From: Alligator mississippiensis
Lineage: Eukaryota; Chordata; Crocodylia; Alligatoridae
Direction of reading: 5' to 3'
DNA length: 64,000 bases
Assembly (NCBI RefSeq): GCF_030867095.1
Contig: NC_081832.1
Coordinates: 37,457,756-37,521,755, forward strand
In this document: one piece after another, positions 11,054-22,446 of the stretch
Layout: each line of letters starts with the position of its first letter
Position numbering within the stretch: position 1 is the stretch's first letter
The notes under the pieces: generated by a model
What the model saw: only the letters and a program-made list of their open reading frames with translations
Told to the model about the DNA's origin: nothing
Databases searched by the model: none
Position numbers and translations under genes: made by a program

Positions 11054-11540
11054 GAGCAGAGTTTTTGAAGAGAAACAGAGGTGGTCTTCTGCCACAGTGC
11101 AGAGGTGGGCAAGTGTGGCAAAGAGCCCACAGGCCTGGGCCTACTACCTGGACCCAGGGAGGGAATTTGCTAGAGGTCTTGGCCAGCACCCAAGAAGAAA
11201 CCGCATTTGTGGCCAGCAGCAGTCCTCTAATTACAATTCCATAATACGCTGATTAGCAAACAGGGCCAGCAACCAGAAGGATGAGAATAATATGAAATGG
11301 ATCTGCAGAACTTGTGCAACTCTTACCGTACTTGAGGTGATGCTCTTGCCAAAGCTGCGAAGAAAGCCTCCACAATTCAAATATTACAAAAAGGGGAAAC
11401 CTCAGCAGCACTTGTGGCCAGCAGCCAGGAGAAGGAATAAGACAAGTTCAGGAACCAGGAGGTGGGCATTTCCTTCCCCGTCCTCCCCCATGGGGAAAGA
11501 GGCAGGGAGGGTGGGTGCATAATCACCTGCCTTACGCTCA
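11054..11540 (+). repeat. Local repeat array, right-hand copies
   Basis: Resumes the blocks seen at 8420-10092 (GGTCTTGGCCAGCACCCAAG, GGAACCAGGAGGTGGGCATT and the sequence shared with 9770-9900). It shows the LTR to its left inserted into a pre-existing array. Confidence 0.55.
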
Positions 11541-11949
11541 GTATCTGCTTTCCCATTGTAAGGAATTGAACTGTAATTATAATTCTATATATAACAGAAG
11601 TATATATAACATAAGTCTATATCATACATTGGCTACATATATATGGTGGAGGCCCAGGATGTGTGTGATGTGTGCAGGGTGATAAGACAGAGCTACCTGC
11701 TTTGAAATGCTGGTCTAAGGAATTGAACCGTTACAATCATTACTGACCATTACTAAATCATTATTAATATTACTATTACTATAACCTCTTATTAATATAT
11801 TACTATTGGAATTAGTAGCTGCCTCCTATTATTCGTACTACCTGTTATTTTATTATAAGTCTATATCAGACAGGATGAAAGTCAACTATGATTATTATGT
11901 GTAATACTTCAGTTGTTGACAGAATGAGTCCTGAAGGAAGTGTTGTTTT
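11541..11949. other. AT-rich unassigned stretch
   Basis: Short repeated strings such as ATAAGTCTATATCA (about 11610 and 11857) and AAGGAATTGAA occur, the latter also in the array at about 9886. No gene or classified repeat seen. Confidence 0.45.
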
Positions 11950-14200
11950 CTGGCAGAGGCCAACGCCCTGACCGGCTTCTTCTTTGGCCTGGAGAGGCGG
12001 CAGGCTGTGGCAAAGACATTGGACCATCTCAAGACCCCAGAGAGACAGCTGCTCACAGACCCAGGCGAAGTGCGGGGGCATGCCGTTGCCTTCTATTGGG
12101 ACTTGTTTGCAGCTGACCCCATTTGTTCTGAGGCCGCTCAGCAGCTGCATAAGGACCTGCCGCACCTCTGCACTTCACAGGTCGAGACCCTGGACCGTGA
12201 ACTCTCGCTGGCAGAGCTTGAGGCTGCTGTGGGGGGACTTGCCTCAGGCAGGGCCCTGGGCCTTGACGGACTGCCCATGAAATTTTACAAAGCCTTGTGG
12301 CCCCTCCTTGGACCCAGCATCCTCTGTGTCTTCCACAAGAGCCTCACCGACAGGACCCTGCTAACCAGCTGCTGCGGGGCAGTGCTCACCTTGCTGCCCA
12401 AGAAGTGGGACCTTGGCTGCCTTAAGAACTGGCGGCCCATCTCTATTCTGTGCACCAACTATAAGATCCTGGTGAAGGTGCTGGCGAACCATCTCCGCAG
12501 CATCATGGCCTCCGTCATCGGGCCCGAGCAGAGCTACTGTGTGCCAGGCACGACCATCCAGGACAACCTGTTTCTGCTGCATGACCTGCTTACGGCTGTG
12601 GAGCATTTTGGCCTGGACATCGGCTTGGTCTCCCTGGACCAGGAGAAGGCCTTCGATCATGTCGACCACCGGTACCTGCTCAGCACCCTCAAGGCTTTTG
12701 GCTTCAGGCCTCTTTTCATCGCGGCGCTCAGGGTCCTGTACCACGATGCCTCCAGCCTGCTCAAGGTGAACGGTGTGCTGTGCTCCTCGCTACCGGTGCA
12801 TCGCAGCATATGCCAGGGCTGCCCCCTGTTGGGCATGCTGTACGCCCTGGCCATCGAACTGCTGCTGCAAGCTCTGTGACGTCACCTGACCAGCTTAGCC
12901 CTCCCACAGGCACCGGGCCCGACCACCAGCCCCCCGATCCAGCTGACGGTGTATGTGGATGATGTGACAGTCTTCTTGGGCAGCCAGGAGGATGTGTGGG
13001 CCCTGGTGGACTGCCATCGCACCTACAAGCTCGCCGCATTGGCCCGCATCAAATGGGGCAAGAGTGACACACTCCTGCTTGGGACATAGGCCAGCAAACC
13101 ACCTCCGTACCTGCCGGGGAGGCCTCGCTTGACACCGGGAGGGCCTCAAAGCCCTGGGAGTGTTCCTGGGGCTTCCAGCCTTCGCAGCCCCCAACTGGGA
13201 GGGAGTGGATGCCCGCCTGCAGCACTAGCGCTTGCCCACCCTCTCCTACCACGGACGGGCCCTCATCACCAACAACCTGGCAACGGTGACCCTGTGGCAC
13301 CGCTGCGCTGTGCTGAACCCTCCACTGGAGCTACTCCAGAGACTGCAATGGCTCCTAGTAGACTTCCTCTGAAACAGATGCCATTGGCTCCCACAAGCTG
13401 CCCTTTACCTGCCCACCACCAAGGGGATCCAGGGACTGATAGACCTGGCCAGCAGGGTGACTGCCTACCACCTTCAAGCCCTCTAGCAGCTCCTGTATGT
13501 CGAGGGCCACCTCCCGTGGCAGCAGCTGGCATGCCAGTTCCTGCACCAAGCGAGGGGCCTTGACTTCGACTGGGAGCTCTTTATGCTGGACCTCACCTTC
13601 CTGAATAGGACGGTCCTTCCCCCATTCTACCACAGCATGGTGCGGGCCTGGCAGGCTACCTTCCATCTTTGTCCCCAAGCCAGGTGCCTGCGTTTCCCTC
13701 AACTGCTTCGGGAGCCCCTGGTCCACAACCCAGCCCTGCAGCATGTTGTGCCGAGCCTGGCCTCCGCCAGCCTCATGGCTGCTCTCCTCAAGGTGCACAC
13801 CACCTGCCTGGGGCACCTCCTCAACCCTGCTCAGTTGGGCTGGCTCTCAGCCAAAGCCCTGGCTGCCCAGCTGGCACTGTGCTCTGTTTGCACTGTGCGC
13901 TGGCTTCTGCGGGCCATTAGGGCCTCCCTCTCGACTGAAGCAGCGACGGCCCGAGAAGGCTACCTCCAGGCTTACCATGCCCTCCCCACTGCAGACACCA
14001 CAGGTGACGCCTTCCCACCACTGCTGGTCATCCCAGTGGTGGCGAGCTGACTGACCAGCCCAACACACTGTTTGGGCTCCTTGTGCCCCCCAGAAGCAAT
14101 ATGGGCTGCCCCTTTGGCACACTGTCCCGGAAGGGACTCTATGCGTGGGTGTTGCGCATCCAGCATGCCAAGGTGCTGGCATGTAGGTAGTTCTGCACAC
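11950..14200 (+). pseudogene. Tx1/L1-like LINE ORF2, RT and C-terminal region, 5'-truncated
   Basis: The protein is the reverse transcriptase of a Tx1-clade (L1-related) retrotransposon, distinct from the CR1 copies. Reading begins near FFFGLERRQAVAKTL (about 11970), passes the RT motifs GLDGLPMKFYKALWP, LLPKK-NWRPISILCTNYKIL, LVSLDQEKAFDHVDH (palm, first catalytic Asp) and Q-G-C-P, and reaches Y-V-D-D at 12952-12963. The frame is open from 11955 to a TGA at 12877 and another TAG at 13087, with a frameshift near 13140. C-terminal domain homology continues through 13583-14050. The endonuclease half is missing. The first stop fits decay of a CGA codon. No 3' poly(A) tail was located. Confidence 0.8.
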
Positions 14201-14394
14201 TCCAAAAGGTAGCCTTGAAAGTGTCATGTGACCTCTGTAATTCAGCATGGGACTCATCGACCACATCTTTCAAATTCTGCATGGTGTCTCGCACTTCCTC
14301 AAGGATGGCATCCTCCTTATGCAGGGACTCATGGAGTTCGTCCCACCAGGCATCTTTGCTTTGCACTCTGCTTTGTTTTCCTGACCTCTGATCA

Positions 14395-15130
14395 TACATG
14401 TGGCTCTTCTCTGGACTCTCTCAAGCTTCTCCACATCCTTTTTGAATTGTGGAGTGCAAAACTGGACGCAGTACTCCAGCTGCGGCCTCACCAAGGCCGA
14501 GTACAATGGGAGAATGATGTCCTGGGATTTGCCTGAGAAGCATCTATGGATGCAAGCCAGCGTTTTGCTCACTTTACTGGCTGCAGCATCACACTGAAGG
14601 CTCATGTTCATCTTGTGATCAAATCATGACCCCCAAGTCTCCTTCGTCTGTAGTGCTAGCCAGCGTGGCACTACCGAGCCTATAAGGATGCTGCAGGTTT
14701 TTCTTCCCAAGGTGGAGAATCTTGCATTTTTTGGTGTTAAACACCATCAGGTTCTTGTCCGCCCATTTTGTGAGCCTGTCAAGGTCAGCCTGGATCACCC
14801 TCCTGTCCTCAGGTGTGGATGCTACCCCAAAGTTTGGTATTATCGGCAAACTTGGCCAGTCCGCTTCTGACACCAATGTCCACATCATTAATGAAGATGT
14901 TGAACAGTATGGGTCCAAGGACAGAGCCTTGAGGGACCCCAGTGGTCACAGGGCACCATGATGATTGACTTCCATCAACCACCACCCTCTGGGTCCAACC
15001 ACAGAGCCAATTCCCCAGCCAGCGAATCATGGTGGACCCAAGGCTGTAGTGGGCCAGTTTTGCCAAGATGTGATCATGGGATAACAGATCAAAGGTCTGC
15101 TAGTTCCTTGCTGAGCCAAGGGGGCTGCTG
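14395..15130 (-). pseudogene. CR1 LINE RT fragment, antisense
   Basis: Minus-strand frames at 14809-15066, 14619-14918 and 14270-14611 together cover CR1 RT from [19 protein letters not shown] through [17 protein letters not shown] and on to LVRPQLEYCVQF. They match the subfamily of the better-preserved copy at 57609-59498. The catalytic box is F-A-D-N, so the second Asp is lost. Frames change several times. Minus-strand similarity to CR1 may extend to about 15235. Homology stops near 14395 without a CR1 3' tail. Confidence 0.8.
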
Positions 15131-15239
15131 TGCCCTTTTGCTGCCTTTCCTCCAAGACAGAATAGCCTTATCTTGTGCATCTAGGATCGCTCCCTTGAGG
15201 AGCAACCACTCTTCCTGAACTTCCCTTCCCTTGGGCTCG

Positions 15240-15430
15240 TGGTCCCTTAAGGGACGACCTAATCAGCGACCTCATGATTGAAGGGAAGCTGGGTGACAGC
15301 GACCATGAGCTGATCACCTTCACCATGTGCTGTAAAGCTGGCAAGTCAGTCAGCAATACAGAAGTCCTCAACTTCAGGAAAGCTGACTTTGACAAGCTCA
15401 GGAGGCTTGTCGGTGTAAATGAGTGAGAGG
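15240..15430 (+). pseudogene. CR1 LINE endonuclease fragment
   Basis: Translated on +, it reads like the C-terminal end of the CR1 APE-type endonuclease, including the hallmark S-D-H near 15297-15305 followed by ELITFTM and, further on, NFRKADFDKL. Only about 60 residues are present. Whether it is the 5' part of the neighbouring CR1 at 15781 is unclear, because 15430-15780 does not match the CR1 linker well. Confidence 0.6.
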
Positions 15431-15780
15431 TCGCTGCTGACAGAGGGGCAAAATGGAGAATGAGGATGAAATACCCAACACGATGGAGGACATGGAGCAG
15501 GAGGAGAACATGCAGGACATGAAGCAGGAGGAGGAGGAGGTGGTGGCAGTACTGCTTCTGCAAATGCTGTTTACCTGGAGATTACTGCTGGAATGCTTGA
15601 GAAGGATAGGAACTGTGCTACAGTGTTCAGTGGCGAGTTGTGTTCCTGCTTTAAAATCATTAACGACAATAAGAAGAAGAAACAGGTCTCAGGGGACTTG
15701 GAATACACAGAGGAAAGTGAAGAAGTTGACTTTTACTGGGCTCTGTTGAGAAACCTGAGGAAGACCAGAATCCGCATGGT
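15431..15780 (+). other. Unassigned short open frame, acid-rich
   Basis: A frame beginning near 15453 encodes a Glu/Met-rich stretch (ENEDEIPNTMEDMEQEENMQ) then a hydrophobic run. An overlapping frame carries NDNKKKKQVSGDLEYTEESE. It may be part of a DNA transposon (Harbinger first exon) or a rearranged CR1 linker. I do not recognise it. Confidence 0.3.
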
Positions 15781-18205
15781 GTGGGCCAGGTTCCAGATGA
15801 TTGGAAGATAGCCAATGTGGTCCCCATCTTTAAAAAAGGGAGGAGGGAGGACCCGGGCAACTATAGGCCCGTCAGTCTTACCTCAATCCTGGAGAAACTC
15901 TTTGAGAAGATCATCAAGGAGCACATCTGTGACAGGCTGGCATCAGGGATGATGCTCAAGGGCAACCAGCATGGTTTCATTAAGGGTAGGTCATGTCAGA
16001 CCAACCTGATTGCCTTTTACGATCAGGTCACAAAACCATTGGATGCAGGTGTCGCAGTGGATGTAGTGTTTCTGGACTTCAGCAAGGCCTTTGACACTGT
16101 CTCGCACCCCATCCCCATTAAAAGACTAGGCGACTGCGGCATCGATGCCTACACGGTCAGATGGATTGCTAATTGGCTGAAGGGTCGTACTCAGAGAGTG
16201 GTGGTGGACGGGTCATATTCGACCTGGGGGGAAGTGGGCAGCAGAGTCCCCCAGGGCTCAGTCGTTGGGCCCGCGCTGTTCAATTTCTTTATTAGCAATT
16301 TGGACGACGGGGTGAAAAGCAACCTGTTCAAATTTGCTGATGATACCAAAATTTGGGGTGAGGTGGGCACGTCAGTAGGGAGGGAAAGACTGCAGAATGA
16401 CCTGGATAGGTTGCAAGGGTGGGCTAACAAAAACAGGATGCGTTTCAATACTGACAAGTGTAGGGTGCTGCACTTGGGAAGTAGTAACCAGCAGCACACT
16501 TATAGGATGGGAAACTCCCTTCTTGATGTGCGGGCCGGGCCCCAATCCCGCCCTCATCGCCTTGCGTGGCAGTGATTCCGATCCCATTCTGGCCGCCATG
16601 GGCAAGCCGGGGGCGAACCGGGGTCGTACCGGACCCGTCTTTGGTGCATGCAGGCTGTGGCCAGCAGCCAGGGCATGCGGGGTGGGAGAGAACTGCAGGA
16701 CGGTTTAGCGCACGCGAGTTAGAATTATTTACGGAGGCATAATGGTTGATTGAAAAGATTGTTTACTTACACCCAAAGATGGTATTGGTGTAGGCTGGAC
16801 AAGTTTCCAGGCACAGCTCCCGCTTGAACCCTCATTGGAGGACTCTGACAAATCGATTGCTCCCACGGAGTTTGCTAGGCTCTGCGGGTCCGGTTAAGTT
16901 GGGTTCGAAAAGTTTCCCCGGAGTTATTCAGGCTCCGCGGGTCCGATAAGTTTTCCCCGGAGTTTGCTAGGCTCCGCGGGGTCCGAAGTTACAGGAAAGG
17001 GATACGTCTAGGATTGCGCTCGGCAACGGGGAGAGGCGAGAAGCAAAAGCTCCGTAGGCTCGGTTCTATTGCCTCTCTTGCCTGCTTAGGGGAGGCACGC
17101 CGGGTCTGCAAGGGTCCACAGCGCTTGGAGATCTTCACACAGAATCTCTCTCTCTTCCTCCCTCCTCCGGCTTGGGCGGAAACTACCCAAGCCTTTTGTA
17201 CGGCTAGCAAGCCAATCGCTAGCCGCCACGTGTGCCTAAATTAGGAATCGGCCAATAACATGGCGCGGATCCTAATACAAATGGTGGGAACTTCTTTGCA
17301 ACGTGTATCACTACGGTGCAAGAAAGAGATGCACACTGCAAAGAAGCTGCAATCCGGCAGCAAATCCCCCGTTGCACCAGAGTTCTCTCTAGCAGCAGAG
17401 AACTCTACCATGCAAAGAAAGCAACAAATTTGGCGGGAAATAATTTAGCGGTGCCGAAGCGCACATACAAACAAAAAATCACAACTTTGGGTTGTGACAC
17501 TTGAGAGCACGGACGCAGAAAGGGATCTTGGAGTCATTATTGACTCCAAGATGAACATGGGCCGACAATGCGAGGTCACAGTCGGCAGGGCTAACCGGAC
17601 CCTATCGTGCATCCACAGGTGCATCTCAAGTAGGGCCAAGGAGGTGATCTTCCCCCTCTACATGACACTGGTCAGGCCGCAGCTGGAGTACTGTGTCCAG
17701 TTCTGGGCACCCCACTTCAAGAGGGATGTGGACAACATTGAGAGGGTCCAGAGGAGGGCCACCCGCATGATCCGGGGACTGCAGGGCAGACCCTACAACG
17801 AGAGGTTACGGGACCTGAACCTGTTCAGCCTTCACAAGAGAAGGCTGAGGGGGGACCTGGTGACTGTCTATAAACTCACTAGGGGGGACCAGAAGGGTTT
17901 GGGGGAGACCTTGTTTCCCCTAGCGCCCCCTGGGATAACAAGGAATAACGGCCACAAGTTGTTGGAGAGTAGGTTTAGATTAGACATCCGTAAGAACTGC
18001 TTCACAGTCAGGGCGGCTAGGATCTGGAACCAACTTCCAAAGGAAGTGGTGCTGGCTCCTACCCTGGGGTCTTTAAGAAGCGGCTCGATGCCTACCTGGC
18101 TGAGGTCACTTGAGCCCAGTTTTGTTCCTGCCCAGGCAGGGGGTCGGACCTGAAGATCTGCAAGGTCCCTTCCGACCCTACTTCTGTGATTCTATGAAGT
18201 CATAG
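15781..18205 (+). pseudogene. CR1 LINE ORF2, 5'-truncated, split by an antisense solo LTR
   Basis: RT reads in one frame from DDWKIANVVPIFKKGRREDP to the thumb (15790-16525), with an intact F-A-D-D box at 16333-16344 and PQGSVVGPALFNF. It is interrupted at 16527-17499 by an LTR and resumes in frame-compatible fashion at 17505 (ERDLGVIIDSKMNMGRQC) through SLHKRRLRGDLVTVYKL to about 18100. A late frameshift alters the last 30 residues. The 3' UTR ends with the CR1 terminal octamer-type repeat (CTGTGATTCTATGAAG). Apart from the LTR, damage is light, so this is a relatively young copy. Confidence 0.9.
16527..17499 (-). mobile_element. Solo LTR of an endogenous retrovirus, antisense, inside CR1
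   Basis: The 973-bp insertion is flanked by a perfect 5-bp duplication CTTGA (16522-16526 and 17500-17504). On the minus strand it runs TGTCACAACCC ... GGCCCGCACA. It has CCAAT-type sites around 17210-17250 and a weak TATA-like TACAAAAGG. Three copies of a CCGGAGTTTGCTAGGCTCCG-like unit lie at about 16857-16985, in the R/U5 part. No clean AATAAA was found. Five-bp duplications occur in ERVL/class III and some other ERVs. Class assignment is tentative. Confidence 0.8.
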
Positions 18206-18950
18206 ATGGCTTTAATGAGAAGGGGTTCCCGAACTGCGGGGGACTTTAGACAACACCCACATCCCAGTGCTGTGACCAGCAGGAAGTGGGAGGACTTACA
18301 CAAACACGAAAGGATATGCCTTCATGATTCTGCAAGCTGTGGTGGACCACCGGGGCTGGTTCATGAACATTTATACCCGGTGGACCGTCAGTGCACATGA
18401 AGTGTGTGTGTTCAGAAACTCCCCTCTGCCTGCCCTTGTGGAGAAAGGACACCACGTACCCAGCATGGAGGAGACAGTAATCCACAGTGTCACCGTTCCC
18501 CCAGGTATATTAGCAGATGCTGCCCACCCCCTAAATCCCTGGCTCATGAAGCCTTATGGAGGAAGCATCACCGACCCACAGAAGCTGGTTTTTAACTACC
18601 ATCTCAGCAGTTGCAGGATGGCCGTGGAATGTGTGTTTGGCTGACTGCAAGGATGATGGAGGGCGCTTACATGTCAGCTCAAGATGGAGCAAGAAATTAT
18701 AATGGCCTTTATTATGGCAGCCTGCATGCTGCACAATACCTGTGAGAGCCGCAGAGATGTTTTCAAGGATTCGTGGGAAGAAGAAGCGTGACAGGCAGTG
18801 GCCAGACAACAGAGACGTGGGGCAGCAGCAGCAGCACAGGGACCAAGGAGATATCCTCAAGGAGAGGCTGGTCAGGCAGCCCTTGTGCATGATTGTCTGG
18901 CAGGATATATTGCTGACAACACCTAGTGCTTTGTTCTAAAATAAATTCAT
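18206..18950 (+). pseudogene. PIF/Harbinger transposase, C-terminal fragment
   Basis: DDE_Tnp_4 (HARBI1-like) transposases cut and paste PIF/Harbinger DNA transposons. Recognised pieces, across frames: NCGG-LDNTHIPV (first catalytic Asp, near 18247), MILQAVVDHRGWF, VFRNSPLP, ILADAAHPLNPWLMKPYGG, FNYHLSSCRMAVECVFG (Glu near 18632), then a CMLHNTCESR-like segment around 18725. The middle acidic residue, normally H-D before ARVFRN, reads H-E. Frameshifts near 18320 and a stop after 18640 make it non-functional. An AATAAA-like signal occurs near 18941. It abuts the 3' end of the CR1 to its left, which probably inserted into this transposon. Confidence 0.75.
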
Positions 18951-21900
18951 TTTTTTACACTTTAAATCTATGTCTGTCTACAGGGGCATGCGTTGTTGTA
19001 GACAGGCAAGTGGAAGAGAGAACAGTCAGGGAAAGGGGGAGGAAATCTGGACTGGGCTAGGGGTTTGCTGCTTCGAGACTGTGAGTGGTTTGGGGGAGGG
19101 GGGCATTACACACCATCACCCACATGTAAATGAGCCCCCCCACCCCACATGTGGGTGAGAAAGATAACTTATAGTTCTTAGGGTGGGGGGACACCAACCT
19201 GAACAGCAAGCCACATTTTGAAAAACATTCCAAAAACATTTATAAAACAATTCACAACACACTTCCAAAATCCATATGTGGTACTACACAAACAGATTGA
19301 CAGTGTACCTGGGCAGGGAATGGGACGGTTCCACTGGGAGCCCCCACTGGAAACTGTATGAAGATCAATGAGCTCAGGAATTTTGGGAAATGTAGTAAAA
19401 AAAAAAACCAAAAAACAGGAAAAAAAAAGCCAGAAGAGTTCGCCACCTCCAACATTGACAGCAATCACCAATCAACTAGACGGCAACAAACACCCACCCA
19501 CCCACTACTCTTATGGTATCATAGCCCCATCTGCTACTCTTATGATATAGCAGGTATCATAGCAGCTATAGTTAATGAAAGACCCCCCCCCCAATATATT
19601 TGTAACATGATGAAGGGAAAGGAATGCAGCTTGTCTTTCGGATTGGGATAGGGTCTTTGGGATCGTGTACTGATGGAGAGAGACCAGGCCAAATGAGCAT
19701 AGGCGGGTGGAAGTGATAAGGATTTTGGGGTGACCATGACTGTACCCAGGGGAGACTCCCAGTGAGAGTCAGGACTGCCCAGTGAGAGTCCAGGGACTGG
19801 GACTGGGGAGCCTGGGTGGTTTGCATGCACCTCCTGCTGTAATAGAAAGACATTGCAGGGGGTAAATTGGTATTTGACTCCCCACACTGAAATTTGCAGG
19901 GAATACACATGGGGGCTTAACTTGCTCGAAAGCACCATTCATGCAAACAAAAATGCACCGCACCAAATAAAAGCTGCAGTAAAATTTTCAGGCAGTCTGC
20001 ATTTAAGACCATGTCATCTATACATGCCCTAAGGCACTCACCTGTAATGTGGGGAGTGGGAAATCCAATCTATTCCAGCTGAGGGGGAAAATTAAACCCA
20101 GGTCTCCCATACCCTGATAAATGTGTGCTTGGTGAGAAACAGCTAGTACAGGTGCATAAATTGCTAGAAAGGGCTTAAATCTGTTAATCTCAGCTGAAGA
20201 GGCTTCCCTGTGGCCCACAGTTCGGTGTCAAAGTCCCTTAGTTTGTTTTTGTGTGGGTGAGGTTAAGATACACCTTTCTCCTTGGCACTACTCAGTACTT
20301 TAGGTGGATCCTGCTTGGTGGCTGACTGTCAGAGCTCCCATTCTGAAGTGCCTGTCTCTCCCTGTGCACTGCATAGGGACAGTGTGTGCCCAGCTCATCC
20401 CAGGGATGTCCCTAAGTGTGGCCTTTGGATGGGTATTGATTACCAAGAAGACCACACTATCTCTTTGAGGACAAAGTATTGAGACTGCTAACGGGAAGCA
20501 CGACTTTATGGGACAGACTGTGGACCAGCAGCTCATCCCAGAGATTACCCACATGGGAAAGCAAAGTAGTAATAACTACAAGCCACAGAAAGTCACCTGA
20601 TTTTTCCCTTCTAGCATTCTGAGAGTGAATGAATCTCACTGGCTGCACTGAAGTTAATATGCTTTATATAGCTCACCCCTGCCCAAGGCAGGAAAGTCAG
20701 GTCTGGGTAAAACCTCTGTCAAGCACAAGGCCTTCATTGTCACTACAACTTACTTCCTGTGTTGCTCATCTTTATCTTTCTAAGATTCAGCTCAACTACT
20801 AATGACCATCAAAAGCTTTGTGTATTTCCCTGCCTGTTTTGTTTAATGGGTCCTCCAGGCCATATCTCCAAACAGGAAAAAGGCCATGAATCACTGGTCA
20901 AAGGTGTCACTACTAGTGGATAATCAGTCACTCCCACAGTCTACAGATATCAGACACAGGGTGATGTCCCAGCTCAAAGTGGATCCATCTGCCCTTGGGG
21001 TTGCATCCTGTTACAGGAAGCTGCTTGAGTTGTAAAAATTCTGCACTCCACTTATGTTTCATGTCAGAAAATACACACCACCTGCTTTTTGTTTGTTTCA
21101 GATCTTCTATTAGGTGAAGTAAAAGCAAAAATATAAACTTAGTTTGTACGGGCAAGAACAGTAAGCGTTCTCTGTGTGGGGCCTCCTATCAGCAGCCTTT
21201 CTCCTGACCCTGTAAAAGGCCAACCCTGAAGCTTGCAGTACACCAGAGTCAACTGGGTCTGTAGCTGGAACATCTCTAGAGGATCATGCTGTACATGGAG
21301 GTTGCTGTTGCTCTGCATTCGCTCCTTAGCACTCACCCTATCTCAATACAACATCTCTACATAAATATGCACAAAAGGAGGGGTTAAGGATTTCACTTCC
21401 TTTTATGGATCACTTGAAGGTTGGGCTGCTGCCTGAAATGTGTCATAGAATGTACTGTCCCCATGGAAACATTAGTGCTTGGCTTTGTGGAGCCAGGGAA
21501 ATGTGAAGGAGTGGAATCTTATGCAAGTACCTGTACTGCCATAAAAGAATCCCATAGTCCTAGTTCTACAAATCCATGAAAGCGGGGATACTTCCCCAGA
21601 CAGACAGGCACTGCTAGTATAGAACACTTGATCTCTGCCTGCAGTAAATCTAATTGATGACCAGAGCTGTGTACAGTCAGTGTACTGTAGCCAACAAAGA
21701 ACCCTAATGAGCTTGTAGTCTGACCTCCCTTGTAGCACAGACTAGTGAGCCTCCTCCCGGAAGTGAGCCCAGTACCAAATTTAGAAATCATGAGCGAGCT
21801 ACACTGGACCTTTGCAGAAATCTCCTGTCTTGATATAAACTGTTGGTGAACACTGCTCACAATGAGGAAAACTTTGGGACTTGGGTCTTGCCAGGGCAGA

Positions 21901-22008
21901 GGCATGTAGCTCCAGGCAAAAGGTTCCAGGATCTCCTGAGAGGTTATCTAAGCTGTGACCAGAGCAGAGACATGCAGGGAGAGTCAACAGAAAGTGAATA
22001 GGCTTGAG
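18951..22008. other. Unassigned non-coding sequence
   Basis: Three kilobases without a convincing exon, RNA or classified repeat. Low-complexity A-rich tract near 19398-19430 and C-run at about 19584. Open frames are short and lack family resemblance. Confidence 0.5.
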
Positions 22009-22446
22009 CAGTGGTGTCAAACTCATGTGGATATGCAGGCTGGGTGCGTAGTGTGGGCCCACAGGAGGGATATGGTCACATAAAAGCTATATTGCATCCA
22101 TGGGGCTACTTGCAGGGCTGGAAATTTGTCCCACAGGGTAGGACAAATGGCAGCAACATTAATTGCTGTGGGTCCCAGAGCTGTGGAAGCTGCTGGTCAT
22201 CTTGGCACCAAGTTTCTGACCCATGGGCAGCTGTATAAGTTAGATGATATGGCTCCAGACCCCAAATCTGGTCTGTGGGGCAGCCTGTGGGTCAAATTTG
22301 GTGGTGAGAAAAGTAGTGCCTGTTGTGCTTCTATGAGCCACAGAATTCAATACTGCTGCCACTTGCCCCACTTCCAAAATTCCAGGCCTGCAATCATGGC
22401 TTCATGGTCCAGATTCAGCCTGAGGGCCGATTTTTTCACATCCCTG
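22009..22446. mobile_element. Non-autonomous hAT element (MITE), 438 bp
   Basis: Begins CAGTGGTGTCAAACTCATG and ends with the reverse complement of a related terminus (…CACATCCCTG). It is flanked by imperfect 8-bp duplications GGCTTGAG (22001-22008) and GGCTAAAG (22447-22454). This terminus class and an 8-bp duplication are typical of hAT/Charlie-type MITEs. No transposase is encoded. Confidence 0.7.

Noticed and set aside
8420-11540. CRISPR-like or satellite array
   Set aside because: Units are diverged, of unequal length and shuffled, in a vertebrate genome; not a CRISPR array and not a uniform satellite.
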